A DNA stretch of 64,000 nucleotides. It comes from Microbacterium halimionae. Lineage in GTDB: Bacteria; Actinomycetota; Actinomycetes; Actinomycetales; Microbacteriaceae. A program made the position numbers and the translations under genes. Position 1 is the stretch's first letter, and each line of letters starts with the position of its first letter. Below, in pieces: positions 37,848 through 47,378 of this stretch. The notes below the pieces were generated by a model, which made no database searches, was not told where the DNA came from, and saw only the letters and a list, made by a program, of their open reading frames with translations. The stretch is taken from positions 930,001 through 994,000 of the forward strand of contig NZ_JAAOZB010000002.1 of the NCBI RefSeq assembly GCF_011761265.1. The letters are read 5' to 3'.

Positions 37848-40800
37848 GCGCGACGACATCCGCTCCGTTCTCGTTATCGGCTCCGGGCCGATCGTCATCG
37901 GTCAAGCCTGCGAATTTGACTACTCGGGTACACAGGCTTGCCGAGTGCTTCGCGAAGAGGGCGTACGCGTCATCCTCGTGAACTCGAACCCTGCGACGAT
38001 CATGACTGATCCAGACTTCGCTGACGCGACCTATATCGAGCCCATCAGCTCAGCCGTCATCGAGACCATCATTGCCAAGGAGCGCCCCGACGCGATCCTG
38101 CCGACGCTCGGTGGGCAAACGGCGCTCAACGCAGCGCTCGCCCTCGACAAGGCCGGCATCCTCGAAAAGTACGGTGTCGAGCTCATCGGGGCAAAGGTCG
38201 AAGCCATCAACAAGGGTGAAGATCGCCAGATTTTCAAGCAGCTCGTCATCGACGCTGGCGCCGACGTCGCCGCGTCACGTATCTGCAGCACAATGGATGA
38301 GATTATCGCCGGAGCCGAAGAGCTCGGTTACCCGCTCGTCGTGCGCCCGAGCTTCACCATGGGTGGGCTCGGTTCAGGGTTTGCCTACAACGAAAAAGAT
38401 CTGCGCCGCATCGCCGGTGCGGGCCTTCGTGATTCGCCGTCACACGAAGTACTGCTCGAAGAGTCGATCCTCGGCTGGAAAGAGTACGAACTCGAGCTCA
38501 TGCGCGACACCGCCGACAACACAGTCGTCGTGTGTTCCATCGAAAACGTCGACCCAGTGGGCGTGCACACGGGCGACTCGATCACCGTTGCCCCGGCGCT
38601 CACGCTCACCGATAACGAGTACCAGAAGCTTCGCGACATCGGCATCGACATCATCCGCCTTGTGGGCGTCGACACCGGCGGCTGCAACATTCAGTTCGCC
38701 ATCGACCCAGCAACCGGTCGCATTATTGTCATCGAGATGAACCCGCGAGTATCGCGTTCATCGGCTCTGGCCTCGAAAGCGACCGGCTTCCCGATCGCAA
38801 AGATCGCAGCAAAACTGGCCATCGGTTATCGCCTCGACGAAATCCCGAACGACATCACGAAGGTCACTCCGGCGAGCTTCGAGCCGACGCTCGATTATGT
38901 CGTCGTCAAGGTACCTCGCTTCAACTTCGAGAAGTTCCCGGCGGCCGACACAACGCTTACGACCACGATGAAGTCTGTGGGGGAGGCGATGGCGATCGGT
39001 CGCAACTATGCGACAGCACTCCAGAAGGCGCTGCGTTCGCTCGAAAAGCGTGGGTCAAGTTTCCACTGGGACGAGGAGTCTCGCTCAGCCGAAGAGCTGA
39101 TGGAAATTGCGAAGACGCCTACCGACGGCCGCATCATCTTCGTGCAGCAGGCTCTCCGGAAGGGCGCCACAGTTGCTCAACTGTTCGACGCAACGGGCAT
39201 CGATCCGTGGTTCCTCGATCAGATGGTGTTGATCAACGAGGTCGCTGAATTCATCGCGTCTGCCCCAGAACTGGATGCCGAGACTATTCGCGTTGCGAAA
39301 GATCACGGATTCAGCGACGTCCAGATGGCGTCACTTCGTGGCACAACTGAGGCAGAGGTGCGTGGCATCCGTTACGCGCTCGGCGTGCGTCCGGTCTACA
39401 AGACGGTCGACACCTGCGCCGGAGAATTCCCCGCTCTCACGCCCTATCACTACTCGAGCTATGACTCGGAAACCGAGGTCGCTCCGTCTGAGCGAACCAA
39501 GGTCGTCATCATCGGATCTGGCCCGAACCGAATCGGGCAGGGTGTGGAATTCGACTACTCCTGCGTGCATGCCTCGTTTGCGTTATCTGATGCGGGCTAC
39601 GAAACCATCATGGTCAACTGCAACCCTGAGACGGTATCGACCGACTACGACACCTCCGATCGTCTGTACTTCGAGCCACTGACGCTCGAAGATGTGCTTG
39701 AAGTGCTACATGCAGAGGCCGCATCGGGCACGATTCTCGGCGTGATCTGCCAGCTTGGTGGACAGACACCGCTGGGGCTTGCCAAGGGCATTGAAGACGC
39801 GGGCTACAACATCCTCGGAACCAGCCCCGCCGCAATTGACCTGGCAGAGGAGCGAGAACTCTTCTCGCAACTTCTTGACCGCGCTGGTCTCGTGGCGCCG
39901 CGAAACGGTACCGCTATCGACGTCGAGGGTGCTGTCACGATTGCCGAGAAGATCGGCTACCCGGTTCTCGTGCGACCGAGCTTCGTCCTCGGCGGGCGCG
40001 GAATGGAGATCGTCTACGACACCGTCAGTCTCCGCGACTACTTCGTGCGCGTTGCCGATCAAGCAATCATCGGACCCGGAATGCCGCTGTTGGTTGACCG
40101 TTTTCTCGACGACGCGATCGAGATCGATGTCGACGCGCTCTACGACGGCAACGAGCTCTACATCGGTGGCGTCATGGAACACCTCGAAGAGGCGGGCATC
40201 CACTCGGGTGACTCAAGCTGCACCCTGCCGCCTGTTTCACTCGGACGATCCGACATCGACCGGGTGCGCGCGGCGACAGAAGCGATCGCGAAGGGCATCG
40301 GTGTGCTCGGTCTCCTGAACGTGCAGTTTGCCATCAGCGCGAGCGTTCTCTACGTCATCGAGGCGAATCCCCGCGCAAGCCGCACTGTGCCCTTCGTTTC
40401 CAAAGCACTTGGATTCCCGCTCGCAAAAGCTGCATCACGCATCATGGTCGGCGCGACGGTCAGAGATCTGATCGCCGAGGGGATGATTCCCGAGGTCGAC
40501 GGCTCGCGTGTACCGCTGGGTGCGCCGGTAGCGGTGAAAGAAGCGGTACTGCCCTTCAAGCGTTTCCGCACAAAAGATGGCCAGACAGTCGACTCCATCC
40601 TCGGACCCGAGATGAGATCGACCGGTGAAGTCATGGGGATCGACCGCGATTTCCCGACGGCGTTCGCAAAGAGCCAGGATGCGGCCTACGGTGGCATTCC
40701 GCTCTCGGGCACCGTTTTCATCTCCGTGTCAGACAGCGACAAGCGCGCGGTGATTCTCCCCGCTCACCGGCTACAACAGCTCGGTTTCACGCTCATCGCG

Positions 40801-41124
40801 ACAGAGGGCACTGCCGAGATTCTCGGCCGCAACGGCATCCGTGTCGAAACCGTCAACAAGTACAGCGCGACTCAAGAATCAGGTGAGACCAACATCGTTG
40901 ATTTGATTAACGATGGCAAGGTCGACATCATCATCAACACGCCGAGTGGGATGTCGGCACGAGCCGATGGCTACGAGATTCGTGCCGCTGCGGTGGCGGC
41001 CGACAAGGCGCTGTTTACGACGATATCGACGCTCGGCGCGGCGGTTGCGGCTATGGACGCGATGACTTCCGGCTTCGACGTGCGGAGCTTGCAGGAGTAT
41101 GCGGCCGATCGGGCAGCGCTGTGA
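37840..41124 (+). CDS. carB: Carbamoyl phosphate synthase, large subunit
   Basis: A 1094-residue two-fold ATP-grasp enzyme making carbamoyl phosphate for pyrimidines and arginine. The first half starts [20 protein letters not shown] and the second half repeats it as [19 protein letters not shown]. An allosteric MGS-like domain with [20 protein letters not shown] ends the protein. ATG 37840 is preferred; ATGs at 37834 and 37813 lie further inside carA. It overlaps pyrF by 4 nt (GTGA). Confidence 0.98.
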   Translation: MPKRDDIRSVLVIGSGPIVIGQACEFDYSGTQACRVLREEGVRVILVNSNPATIMTDPDFADATYIEPISSAVIETIIAKERPDAILPTLGGQTALNAALALDKAGILEKYGVELIGAKVEAINKGEDRQIFKQLVIDAGADVAASRICSTMDEIIAGAEELGYPLVVRPSFTMGGLGSGFAYNEKDLRRIAGAGLRDSPSHEVLLEESILGWKEYELELMRDTADNTVVVCSIENVDPVGVHTGDSITVAPALTLTDNEYQKLRDIGIDIIRLVGVDTGGCNIQFAIDPATGRIIVIEMNPRVSRSSALASKATGFPIAKIAAKLAIGYRLDEIPNDITKVTPASFEPTLDYVVVKVPRFNFEKFPAADTTLTTTMKSVGEAMAIGRNYATALQKALRSLEKRGSSFHWDEESRSAEELMEIAKTPTDGRIIFVQQALRKGATVAQLFDATGIDPWFLDQMVLINEVAEFIASAPELDAETIRVAKDHGFSDVQMASLRGTTEAEVRGIRYALGVRPVYKTVDTCAGEFPALTPYHYSSYDSETEVAPSERTKVVIIGSGPNRIGQGVEFDYSCVHASFALSDAGYETIMVNCNPETVSTDYDTSDRLYFEPLTLEDVLEVLHAEAASGTILGVICQLGGQTPLGLAKGIEDAGYNILGTSPAAIDLAEERELFSQLLDRAGLVAPRNGTAIDVEGAVTIAEKIGYPVLVRPSFVLGGRGMEIVYDTVSLRDYFVRVADQAIIGPGMPLLVDRFLDDAIEIDVDALYDGNELYIGGVMEHLEEAGIHSGDSSCTLPPVSLGRSDIDRVRAATEAIAKGIGVLGLLNVQFAISASVLYVIEANPRASRTVPFVSKALGFPLAKAASRIMVGATVRDLIAEGMIPEVDGSRVPLGAPVAVKEAVLPFKRFRTKDGQTVDSILGPEMRSTGEVMGIDRDFPTAFAKSQDAAYGGIPLSGTVFISVSDSDKRAVILPAHRLQQLGFTLIATEGTAEILGRNGIRVETVNKYSATQESGETNIVDLINDGKVDIIINTPSGMSARADGYEIRAAAVAADKALFTTISTLGAAVAAMDAMTSGFDVRSLQEYAADRAAL

Positions 41125-41972
41125 CGCCTACGAAGTCATTCGGCTCGCGTCTGCAATCGGCCGTCGCTGAACGCGGCCGGCTTTGCGTCGGTATCGATCC
41201 GCACGAATCGGTTTTGAGCAACTGGGGGCTCGCAGCAAGCGCTGAAGGTGCACGTGAGTTCTCGATGCGAGTCATCGATGCTGCCGCCGGTCGAGTGAGC
41301 GTCGTCAAGCCGCAAGTAGCTTTCTTCGAACGCTTCGGTGCTACCGGCTACCTGGCACTGGAAGAAGTGCTGGCAAGCGCCCGCGACGCAGGGCTCCTCG
41401 TGATTGCCGACGCAAAACGAGGAGACATTGGTTCGACAATGGCTGCATACGCCGAGGCGTGGTTGACGCCCGGCTCGCCGCTCGAAGCTGATGCCCTCAC
41501 TGTCAGCCCCTACCTCGGGGTCGGAGCATTAACTGAATCGATGACGTTTGCGCTCGAGCATGGCAAGGGACTCTTCGTGCTCGCGGCAACGAGCAACCCC
41601 GAGGCGCGCGATGTGCAAGGCGCCGCATTCTCCGATGCTGAGAGCCTCGCGTCTCGCGTTCTTGACGACGTCTGGGAATTCAATTCGCGGACATCAGCCC
41701 CAGATACGTGGGGGAGCATCGGTGTTGTCATCGGCGCAACCGTTAATCGCGTGCGCTTCGGAATTGGCGGCGCGATCGCGCCTATCGCACCGGTGCTCGC
41801 TCCGGGATTTGGTGCTCAGGGCGCGAAGCTCAGCGAAATTGACGACATTTTCGCCGAGCTCAGCCCCGTCGTGCTCGCCAGCGAAAGTCGCGGCATCGTT
41901 TCAGGCGGCCCGAATGAAATAGTCAGTCGCATCGAAGCACGCACTGCAGAGTTGCGGGGGGAGCGGTCATGA
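41121..41972 (+). CDS. pyrF: Orotidine 5'-phosphate decarboxylase
   Basis: A 283-residue enzyme producing UMP. It belongs to the long bacterial type with [11 protein letters not shown] near the start and the catalytic [29 protein letters not shown] and [11 protein letters not shown] are further family signs. The start is GTG overlapping the carB stop; the end overlaps gmk. pyrD and pyrE are not in the window. Confidence 0.96.
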   Translation: MTPTKSFGSRLQSAVAERGRLCVGIDPHESVLSNWGLAASAEGAREFSMRVIDAAAGRVSVVKPQVAFFERFGATGYLALEEVLASARDAGLLVIADAKRGDIGSTMAAYAEAWLTPGSPLEADALTVSPYLGVGALTESMTFALEHGKGLFVLAATSNPEARDVQGAAFSDAESLASRVLDDVWEFNSRTSAPDTWGSIGVVIGATVNRVRFGIGGAIAPIAPVLAPGFGAQGAKLSEIDDIFAELSPVVLASESRGIVSGGPNEIVSRIEARTAELRGERS

Positions 41973-42868
41973 GTCAAAAACAAACTCCGCCTGAGGTTGA
42001 CCGGGTTGCAGCATCCCGCAAAGCAGTCGCTGCCCGCCAAGCTCGAGCCAGTTTGAAACGGGACATTTCAACGCGTGTCGTGACGCCGAGCGAAGTTCTC
42101 GCGCGAGCGTTCGCAGACCAGACTTCAGCGTCCGGCACGTTGCGCGTGACCGACTTCTTAACCGCACTACCCGCGATCGGCAGCGGTAAACGCGACCGAA
42201 TACTTGAGGACCTCGAGATTTCTCCTGTGAAACGCCTCGGTGGGCTCGGCTCACGCCAACGAGCGAGCCTCAGTGAGTGGTTAGAGACACGTTTCCCCTC
42301 GGTCGAGCCGCGCGCTGGCCGCAGTTCTCTGCTGGTTCTTGCAGGACCCACGGCTGTAGGTAAGGGAACTGTCGCGGCTCACATCAAAGCTACGCACCCC
42401 GAGATTCACCTTTCGGTGTCAGCGACCACCCGCAAACCTCGTCCCGGCGAGACCGAGGGCGAACACTATTTCTTTGTCGACGACCCCGAGTTTGATCGTC
42501 TTATCGCGTCAGGAGAGCTGCTCGAATACGCAACAGTTCACAATCGGTTCCGCTACGGCACACCTCGCAAACCCATCGAGCACGCTCTGAGCGAGGGTAA
42601 GACAGTTTTGCTTGAGATTGACCTTCAAGGCGCACGACAGGTGCGAGATGCCGAGGAGTCAGCGACGCTTGTGTTTCTTTTGCCGCCGAGTTGGGATGAA
42701 CTCGTTAATCGGCTCGTGGGTCGCGGTACTGAAGATACCGAGGAACGAGCGCGACGCCTCCGCACCGCGAAAGCAGAATTGGCAGCTCAAACCGAGTTCG
42801 ATTACCTGGTTGTGAACGACGATGTCGCGTCGGCTGCTGGAGAGATTGCGGCACTCGCGCGAGACTGA
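41969..42868 (+). CDS. gmk: mIHF-guanylate kinase fusion
   Basis: A 299-residue protein in two parts. Residues about 10-108 match actinobacterial integration host factor: RKAVAARQARASLKRD, then TDFLTALPAIGSGKRDRILEDL and the DNA-binding end VKRLGGLGSRQRASL. Residues about 118-299 are guanylate kinase, with P-loop GPTAVGKGT (126-134), SVSATTRKPRPGETEGEHYFF and ILEIDLQGA-like VLLEIDLQGARQV. In mycobacteria mihF and gmk are separate neighbours. The reading frame is continuous, with no stop between the parts. It overlaps pyrF by 4 nt, tying purine GMP phosphorylation to the pyr operon. A proteolytic split or internal start is possible but not visible. Confidence 0.94.
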   Translation: MSQKQTPPEVDRVAASRKAVAARQARASLKRDISTRVVTPSEVLARAFADQTSASGTLRVTDFLTALPAIGSGKRDRILEDLEISPVKRLGGLGSRQRASLSEWLETRFPSVEPRAGRSSLLVLAGPTAVGKGTVAAHIKATHPEIHLSVSATTRKPRPGETEGEHYFFVDDPEFDRLIASGELLEYATVHNRFRYGTPRKPIEHALSEGKTVLLEIDLQGARQVRDAEESATLVFLLPPSWDELVNRLVGRGTEDTEERARRLRTAKAELAAQTEFDYLVVNDDVASAAGEIAALARD

Positions 42869-42948
42869 GGTGCTACCGCAGTGAAGCTCATCGCACTCTC
42901 TGGATAACGCGATGTTACGGCGGACTTCGGGTTCGCACCCAGGGCCGA

Positions 42949-42954
42949 AACAAT
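42949..42954 (+). promoter_or_regulatory. Putative -10 element of the ABC transporter operon, leaderless start
   Basis: AACAAT followed by 6 nt and GTG 42961, with no ribosome site. It matches four of six consensus bases and keeps the spacing seen at other starts in this window. The 92-bp gap before it also holds a small GGGT-TCGC-ACCC hairpin without a T run. Confidence 0.35.
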
Positions 42955-42960
42955 CATCTC

Positions 42961-43803
42961 GTGCCCGCAATCGCCGTCGATTCTCTTTCACGTCAGCATC
43001 CACTGGTTGCTGTTCCTGACGCTCACGTCGTACTCACCGACGTGTCGCGGACCTTCGCGACATCGCATGGTCAGCGCGAGGTATTGCGGAACGTTGATAT
43101 AGCGATCCGCGCCGGTGAAATCATCGCGATCGTCGGACCGTCAGGGTGTGGAAAGTCGACGCTGCTGCGCATACTCGGGGGTATAGATCGTCCCTCGGGC
43201 GGCTTCGTCCGAGTTGATGGGACAGCCGTGGCAGATACCGATGCACGCACCGCGATGGCCTTCCAAGAGCCTCGTTTGCTCGCCTGGCGCACACTCGCCC
43301 AGAACGTAGCCATCGGACTTCCGCGCAGTGCGCGATCCGCCGGCAGACGAGTGAAGACACTGCTAGAGCTCGTCGGCCTGACGCACGCCGCAGACCAAAA
43401 GCCTCGCGAGGTTTCTGGCGGCATGGCAGGGCGAGCGTCCCTTGCTCGCGCTCTCGCCCGCGACCCCGAAGTGCTACTTCTCGACGAGCCTTTTGGCGCG
43501 CTCGACGCGCTGACGCGCCTTCGCATGCAGGATCTGCTGCTTGATGTTCATGCCGCCCAGCCCACAACAGTTGTCTTGGTAACTCACGACGTTGAGGAAG
43601 CACTGTTCCTCGCGGATCGCGTAGTGCTCCTTCGGCCCGTGGGCTCCGACCCCTCGGCGAGTTCGATAGCTCGCACGATCGTCATACCCGGCGAGCGCCC
43701 GCGAGATCGCGCCGACAAATCTTTCACCGAGTTGCGTGCCGAGCTCCTGCAAGGACTTGGCGTCGACACCCATCACCACCACCACTCCAAGGAGATTCGA
43801 TGA
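42961..43803 (+). CDS. SsuB/TauB-type ABC transporter ATP-binding protein
   Basis: A 280-residue ATPase with Walker A GPSGCGKST, Q-loop AFQEPRLLAWRTL, signature SGGMAGRASLARALA, Walker B EVLLLDEPFGALDALTR and the H-loop THDVEEAL. The wording around Q-loop, Walker B and D-loop is that of the nitrate/sulfonate/taurine importer group. The signature has Gly where Gln is usual (SGGM-x-QR). The C-terminus carries five consecutive histidines just before the end. Start GTG 42961 has no ribosome site; an internal start is possible. It overlaps the binding-protein gene by 4 nt. Confidence 0.92.
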   Translation: MPAIAVDSLSRQHPLVAVPDAHVVLTDVSRTFATSHGQREVLRNVDIAIRAGEIIAIVGPSGCGKSTLLRILGGIDRPSGGFVRVDGTAVADTDARTAMAFQEPRLLAWRTLAQNVAIGLPRSARSAGRRVKTLLELVGLTHAADQKPREVSGGMAGRASLARALARDPEVLLLDEPFGALDALTRLRMQDLLLDVHAAQPTTVVLVTHDVEEALFLADRVVLLRPVGSDPSASSIARTIVIPGERPRDRADKSFTELRAELLQGLGVDTHHHHHSKEIR

Positions 43804-44837
43804 GCACCATCATCCGCCGCACAGTTCCTGCGATCATTCTGTCGGCCGCGATGATGCTCGCCGCGACCGGTTGCGTCGCTGGGGAAAACGCCGAGGCATC
43901 TGTCGATGGCACAGGCGGTGCCACTGATTGGTCGACAGATACGCTCTCAATCGACTTCGCGACATACAACCCGCTGAGCCTCATCATCAAGGACCAGGGT
44001 CTCCTAGAAGAAACCCTCGGTGACAGCGTGACTGTTGAATGGGTTCAGTCGGCTGGTTCGAATAAAGCCAACGAACTGTTGCGCTCCGGATCCATAGACA
44101 TCGGCTCCACAGCTGGTTCCGCCGCTCTTCTCGCCCGCGCTAACGGGTCGCCGATCCAGGTTATCGACATCTATTCACAACCCGAGTGGTCAGCGCTTGT
44201 TGTGCCCGAAGGCAGCGGTATCACGTCGATCACCGATCTGAAGGGAAAAGCCGTCGCGGCTACCGCTGGCACGGACCCCTACTTCTTCCTGCTGCAGGCG
44301 CTCGAAACCGACGGGATGACAGTCGACGACATCGAGGTACAGAACCTTCAGCATGCTGATGGCCGGGCTGCACTCGACGCCGGCTCTGTGGATGCATGGG
44401 CGGGGCTTGATCCGATCATGGCTGCCGCCGAGGTTGAATCCAGCGACACATTGATTTACCGAAACGTCGATTTCAATTCCTACGGCTTCCTCAACGCGAC
44501 CGAGGATTTCATCACAGCTCATCCAGATGTGACGCAAGTTGTCGTTGATGCCTATGAACAGGCCCGCAGCTGGTCGCTCGAGCATCCTGACGAAACCGCA
44601 GCGCTGCTCGCAGACGTAGCGGGAATCGACTCGGCCGTTGCGAAGACAGTCATTCAAGAGCGTTCGAACCTTGATGTGAGCGGCATCCCCGGTGACGCGC
44701 AGCTCGGTGTGCTCGAGAAGATCGCGCCAGTACTTGTATCGTCTAATGCGGTTCAGGGCGGCGAACCGGCGGTATCCCAAGCGCTCGACAGCATCGTGAA
44801 CGCCACCTTCGCTCAGAAGGCGACAGAAACCCAATGA
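43800..44837 (+). CDS. ABC transporter substrate-binding lipoprotein (SsuA-like)
   Basis: A 345-residue exported lipoprotein with a basic start, a hydrophobic stretch and lipobox AATGC (Cys25). The mature part has FATYNPLSLIIKDQGLLE, a segment VEWVQSAGSNKANELLRSGSIDIG, and ITDLKGKAVAATAGTDPYFFLLQAL, typical of the SsuA/NMT1-like family that binds sulfonates, taurine, nitrate or thiamine precursors. The exact ligand cannot be read; no sulfonate monooxygenase gene is nearby. GGAG precedes the ATG. It overlaps both neighbours by 4 nt. Confidence 0.92.
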   Translation: MSTIIRRTVPAIILSAAMMLAATGCVAGENAEASVDGTGGATDWSTDTLSIDFATYNPLSLIIKDQGLLEETLGDSVTVEWVQSAGSNKANELLRSGSIDIGSTAGSAALLARANGSPIQVIDIYSQPEWSALVVPEGSGITSITDLKGKAVAATAGTDPYFFLLQALETDGMTVDDIEVQNLQHADGRAALDAGSVDAWAGLDPIMAAAEVESSDTLIYRNVDFNSYGFLNATEDFITAHPDVTQVVVDAYEQARSWSLEHPDETAALLADVAGIDSAVAKTVIQERSNLDVSGIPGDAQLGVLEKIAPVLVSSNAVQGGEPAVSQALDSIVNATFAQKATETQ

Positions 44838-45679
44838 GAACGCTCAGCGGAGTGTCAACGGATGACGCGCATAACTCGGTTGACCCGCCCGGCCACGGTG
44901 CTCTCGCTACGCCGCATTGGTTCTTCCCCCGGCGTCTCGCTCGCGTCATCGGCGGACTCCTCATACCGATCGCGATACTCGGTGTATGGCAGGCAGTAAC
45001 CGCGACGGGGCTTATTCCGTCCTACCGTCTGCCAGCACCCGCTGCGGTTGTGGACGCTGCGATTCAACTCTCTGAGAGCGGCGAGCTCTGGTTTCATGTC
45101 GCGATCTCGGTGCAGCGGGTACTCCTCGGATTTACAATCGGATCTACTGTCGGGCTCATCTTCGCCGCACTGGTCGGACTGACACGAGTTGGAGACATCC
45201 TGCTCACGCCGATATTCGCCGCCCTCCGCGCCGTGCCCTCGCTCGCGTTGGTTCCGCTGCTCTTGCTGTGGATGGGCATCGGCGAAGATTCCAAGGTCAC
45301 TCTCATCGCGATCGGTGCATTCTTTCCGGTCTTCACCACCGTGAGCGGCGCGCTTCGCCAGGTTGACCCGCAGTCGGTCGAGATGGCTCGCTCATTCAGC
45401 CTGCGCGGGTTTGCACTCTTTCGCACCGTGCAGTTGCCCGCTGTCGTGCCATCGATCATGTCGGGACTGCGCCTCGCAATGGCTCAGTCGTGGCTCTTTC
45501 TTGTCGCGGCCGAACTGCTGGCGGCTGCGATGGGTCTGGGATTTCTCCTCACACTGGCGCAGTCAACCGGTCGAGTGGACCAGATCTTGCTCGCGATAGT
45601 CTTGCTCGCGATTCTCGGTACCCTGAGCAACGCCGTGTTGAGCGGCGCACAAAAGTACCTGCTCCGAAGATGGATATGA
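44834..45679 (+). CDS. ABC transporter permease (SsuC-like)
   Basis: A 281-residue permease with about six membrane segments and the cytoplasmic EAA-type loop QVDPQSVEMARSFSLRGFALFRTVQLPAVVPSI-like region ending in P-x-x-x-P-x-I. It starts after a 30-residue soluble tail. It is typical of the binding-protein-dependent importer family of sulfonates and taurine. The overlap with the lipoprotein gene is 4 nt. The operon ends here, 119 bp before rpoZ, without a clear hairpin. Confidence 0.92.
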   Translation: MRTLSGVSTDDAHNSVDPPGHGALATPHWFFPRRLARVIGGLLIPIAILGVWQAVTATGLIPSYRLPAPAAVVDAAIQLSESGELWFHVAISVQRVLLGFTIGSTVGLIFAALVGLTRVGDILLTPIFAALRAVPSLALVPLLLLWMGIGEDSKVTLIAIGAFFPVFTTVSGALRQVDPQSVEMARSFSLRGFALFRTVQLPAVVPSIMSGLRLAMAQSWLFLVAAELLAAAMGLGFLLTLAQSTGRVDQILLAIVLLAILGTLSNAVLSGAQKYLLRRWI

Positions 45680-45711
45680 CGAGAACGTCCCCGCTTCGGC
45701 CACCGACGTCG

Positions 45712-45717
45712 TAGAAT
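45712..45717 (+). promoter_or_regulatory. Putative -10 element of rpoZ
   Basis: TAGAAT lies 82 bp before the rpoZ ATG. No good -35 found. This would give rpoZ its own start now that the ABC operon separates it from gmk. Confidence 0.4.
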
Positions 45718-45798
45718 TACAGAAGGTATCGTCCGCCGCTTACGCGCGCGACTGATTCCGTCATCTCACCGCCAACATCCGAACCAGGAGGTTCCGCC

Positions 45799-46053
45799 AT
45801 GGCCGGAATGAACCAGGGCATTATCGAGCCGCCCATCGACAGCCTTCTCGAAAAGGTCGACTCGAAGTACCAGTTGGTGATTTACGCATCCAAGCGGGCG
45901 CGCCAGATCAACGACTACTACTCCGACCTTCACGAGGGAAATCTCTTTGATAATGTCGGCCCGCTTGTCGACTCTTCAGTCGAAGACAAGCCGCTGACAA
46001 TTGCGCTTCACGAGATTCACGAAGACAAGCTTCGCCTCCGTCACGCAGAGTAA
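45799..46053 (+). CDS. rpoZ: RNA polymerase omega subunit
   Basis: An 84-residue omega subunit that helps assemble RNA polymerase. [28 protein letters not shown] is the conserved core, and [10 protein letters not shown] the second conserved segment. AGGAGG precedes ATG 45799. In relatives gmk lies directly upstream and coaBC directly downstream; neither is adjacent here. Confidence 0.97.
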   Translation: MAGMNQGIIEPPIDSLLEKVDSKYQLVIYASKRARQINDYYSDLHEGNLFDNVGPLVDSSVEDKPLTIALHEIHEDKLRLRHAE

Positions 46054-46067
46054 TTTTGCGGCAGCCT

Positions 46068-46130
46068 CCGAGTGAGCTGCCTCACCTCAGGCCCCGGGAC
46101 ACCAATGTCCGGGGCCTGAGGCACACTCGG
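46068..46130. terminator. Nested inverted repeat between rpoZ and metK
   Basis: An inner stem pairs CCTCAGGCCCCGGGACA (46085-46101) with TGTCCGGGGCCTGAGG (46106-46121) over 16 bp, with one bulged G and a CCAA loop. An outer 7-bp stem pairs CCGAGTG (46068-46074) with CACTCGG (46124-46130). No T run follows, so it may be a terminator of the kind lacking a U tract or a protein-binding palindrome. Confidence 0.7.
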
Positions 46131-46183
46131 AACACCTCGACGCCATTTGGCCTCATCACATAGCCACGCCACGGGAGCTTCGT

Positions 46184-47377
46184 TTGACCGGTCTGCGCCT
46201 CTTCACCTCCGAATCTGTAACAGAGGGACACCCCGATAAGATCTGCGACCAGATCTCAGACAGCATCCTCGATGCGATTCTGACCGACGACCCCCAGGGT
46301 CGCGTCGCGGTTGAGACGCTCGTCACAACGGGTCTCGTACATGTCGCTGGCGAGGTATCGACCAGTGCCTATGTAGAGATTCCTGCGATCGTTCGAAGCG
46401 TCGTCAACCGGATCGGCTACACATCGAGCGACACCGGCTTCGATGGAGAGTCTTGCGGAGTGAGCGTATCGATCGGTGCGCAGTCTTCTGATATCGCCGC
46501 TGGTGTCGACAAGGCTTTCGAACGGCGCGAAGGTGGCTCGGCAGACCCGCGCGATGAGCAAGGCGCTGGTGACCAGGGAATCATGTTCGGGTACGCAACG
46601 AACGAGACACCCCAGTACATGCCGATGGCAGCGTGGACCGCTCACAGAATCGCTGAAAGGCTCGCGGACGTGCGTCGCTCCGGCGTGCTTCCTTTCCTTC
46701 GACCCGATGGAAAAACGCAGGTTACCCTCGGCTACGAAGGTCACGTTCCTCGCACGATCGACTCTGTAGTCCTCTCGACTCAGCATCACCCCGACATCTC
46801 ACAAGATGACTTGCGAGCTGCCGTTCAAGCTGAGGTGATTGACCCCGTGCTCGATGCAACCGGGCTCGACCGCCCCGGTCTCAAATACTTCATCAACCCG
46901 GCAGGACCCTTCGTGATCGGCGGCCCCAAGGGCGACGCTGGCCTCACTGGACGAAAAATCATCATTGACACTTATGGTGGAGCGGCTCGCCACGGCGGCG
47001 GCGCGTTCAGCGGCAAAGACCCCTCGAAGGTCGACCGTTCGGCAGCGTACGCCATGCGCTGGGTCGCAAAGAACGCTGTTGCTGCGGGCATGGCCGAGCG
47101 CCTGGAAGTCCAGGTGGCGTATGCGATCGGCAAGGCAAAGCCCGTAGGTCTCTACGTCGAGACATTCGGTACCGGCGCAGTTTCTGATGATGTCATCACT
47201 TCAGCCATCCGAGACGTTTTTGATCTCCGACCCAAAGCGATCATCGACCAGCTCGATCTTCTGCGACCGATCTACGCTCAGACGGCCGCCTATGGTCACT
47301 TCGGGCGCGAGAATCCCGATTTCACGTGGGAACGGCTCGACAAGGTCGAGGCGCTCCGAAGCGCCGCCGGAATGTGA
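46184..47377 (+). CDS. metK: S-adenosylmethionine synthetase
   Basis: A 397-residue enzyme making SAM from methionine and ATP. It begins [19 protein letters not shown], has [12 protein letters not shown], and the phosphate loop [22 protein letters not shown] 46184 was chosen: GGGAG lies 8 nt upstream and family start fits. No SAM riboswitch is recognisable in the 50 bp before it. priA begins 1 bp after its stop. Confidence 0.97.
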   Translation: MTGLRLFTSESVTEGHPDKICDQISDSILDAILTDDPQGRVAVETLVTTGLVHVAGEVSTSAYVEIPAIVRSVVNRIGYTSSDTGFDGESCGVSVSIGAQSSDIAAGVDKAFERREGGSADPRDEQGAGDQGIMFGYATNETPQYMPMAAWTAHRIAERLADVRRSGVLPFLRPDGKTQVTLGYEGHVPRTIDSVVLSTQHHPDISQDDLRAAVQAEVIDPVLDATGLDRPGLKYFINPAGPFVIGGPKGDAGLTGRKIIIDTYGGAARHGGGAFSGKDPSKVDRSAAYAMRWVAKNAVAAGMAERLEVQVAYAIGKAKPVGLYVETFGTGAVSDDVITSAIRDVFDLRPKAIIDQLDLLRPIYAQTAAYGHFGRENPDFTWERLDKVEALRSAAGM

Positions 47378-47378
47378 C

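Noticed and set aside
42862..42930. Possible TPP riboswitch before the ABC operon (ACTGAGGTGC and CTGGATAACGC)
   Set aside because: Two pieces resemble the conserved TPP aptamer core, but CTGAGA reads CTGAGG and is part of the gmk stop. The GGGTGC arm and the closing AGGGA are missing, and I could not pair the helices. A covariance-model search would settle it.
46131..46183. SAM riboswitch before metK
   Set aside because: The 53 bp available contain none of the SAM-I or SAM-IV core sequences and are too short.
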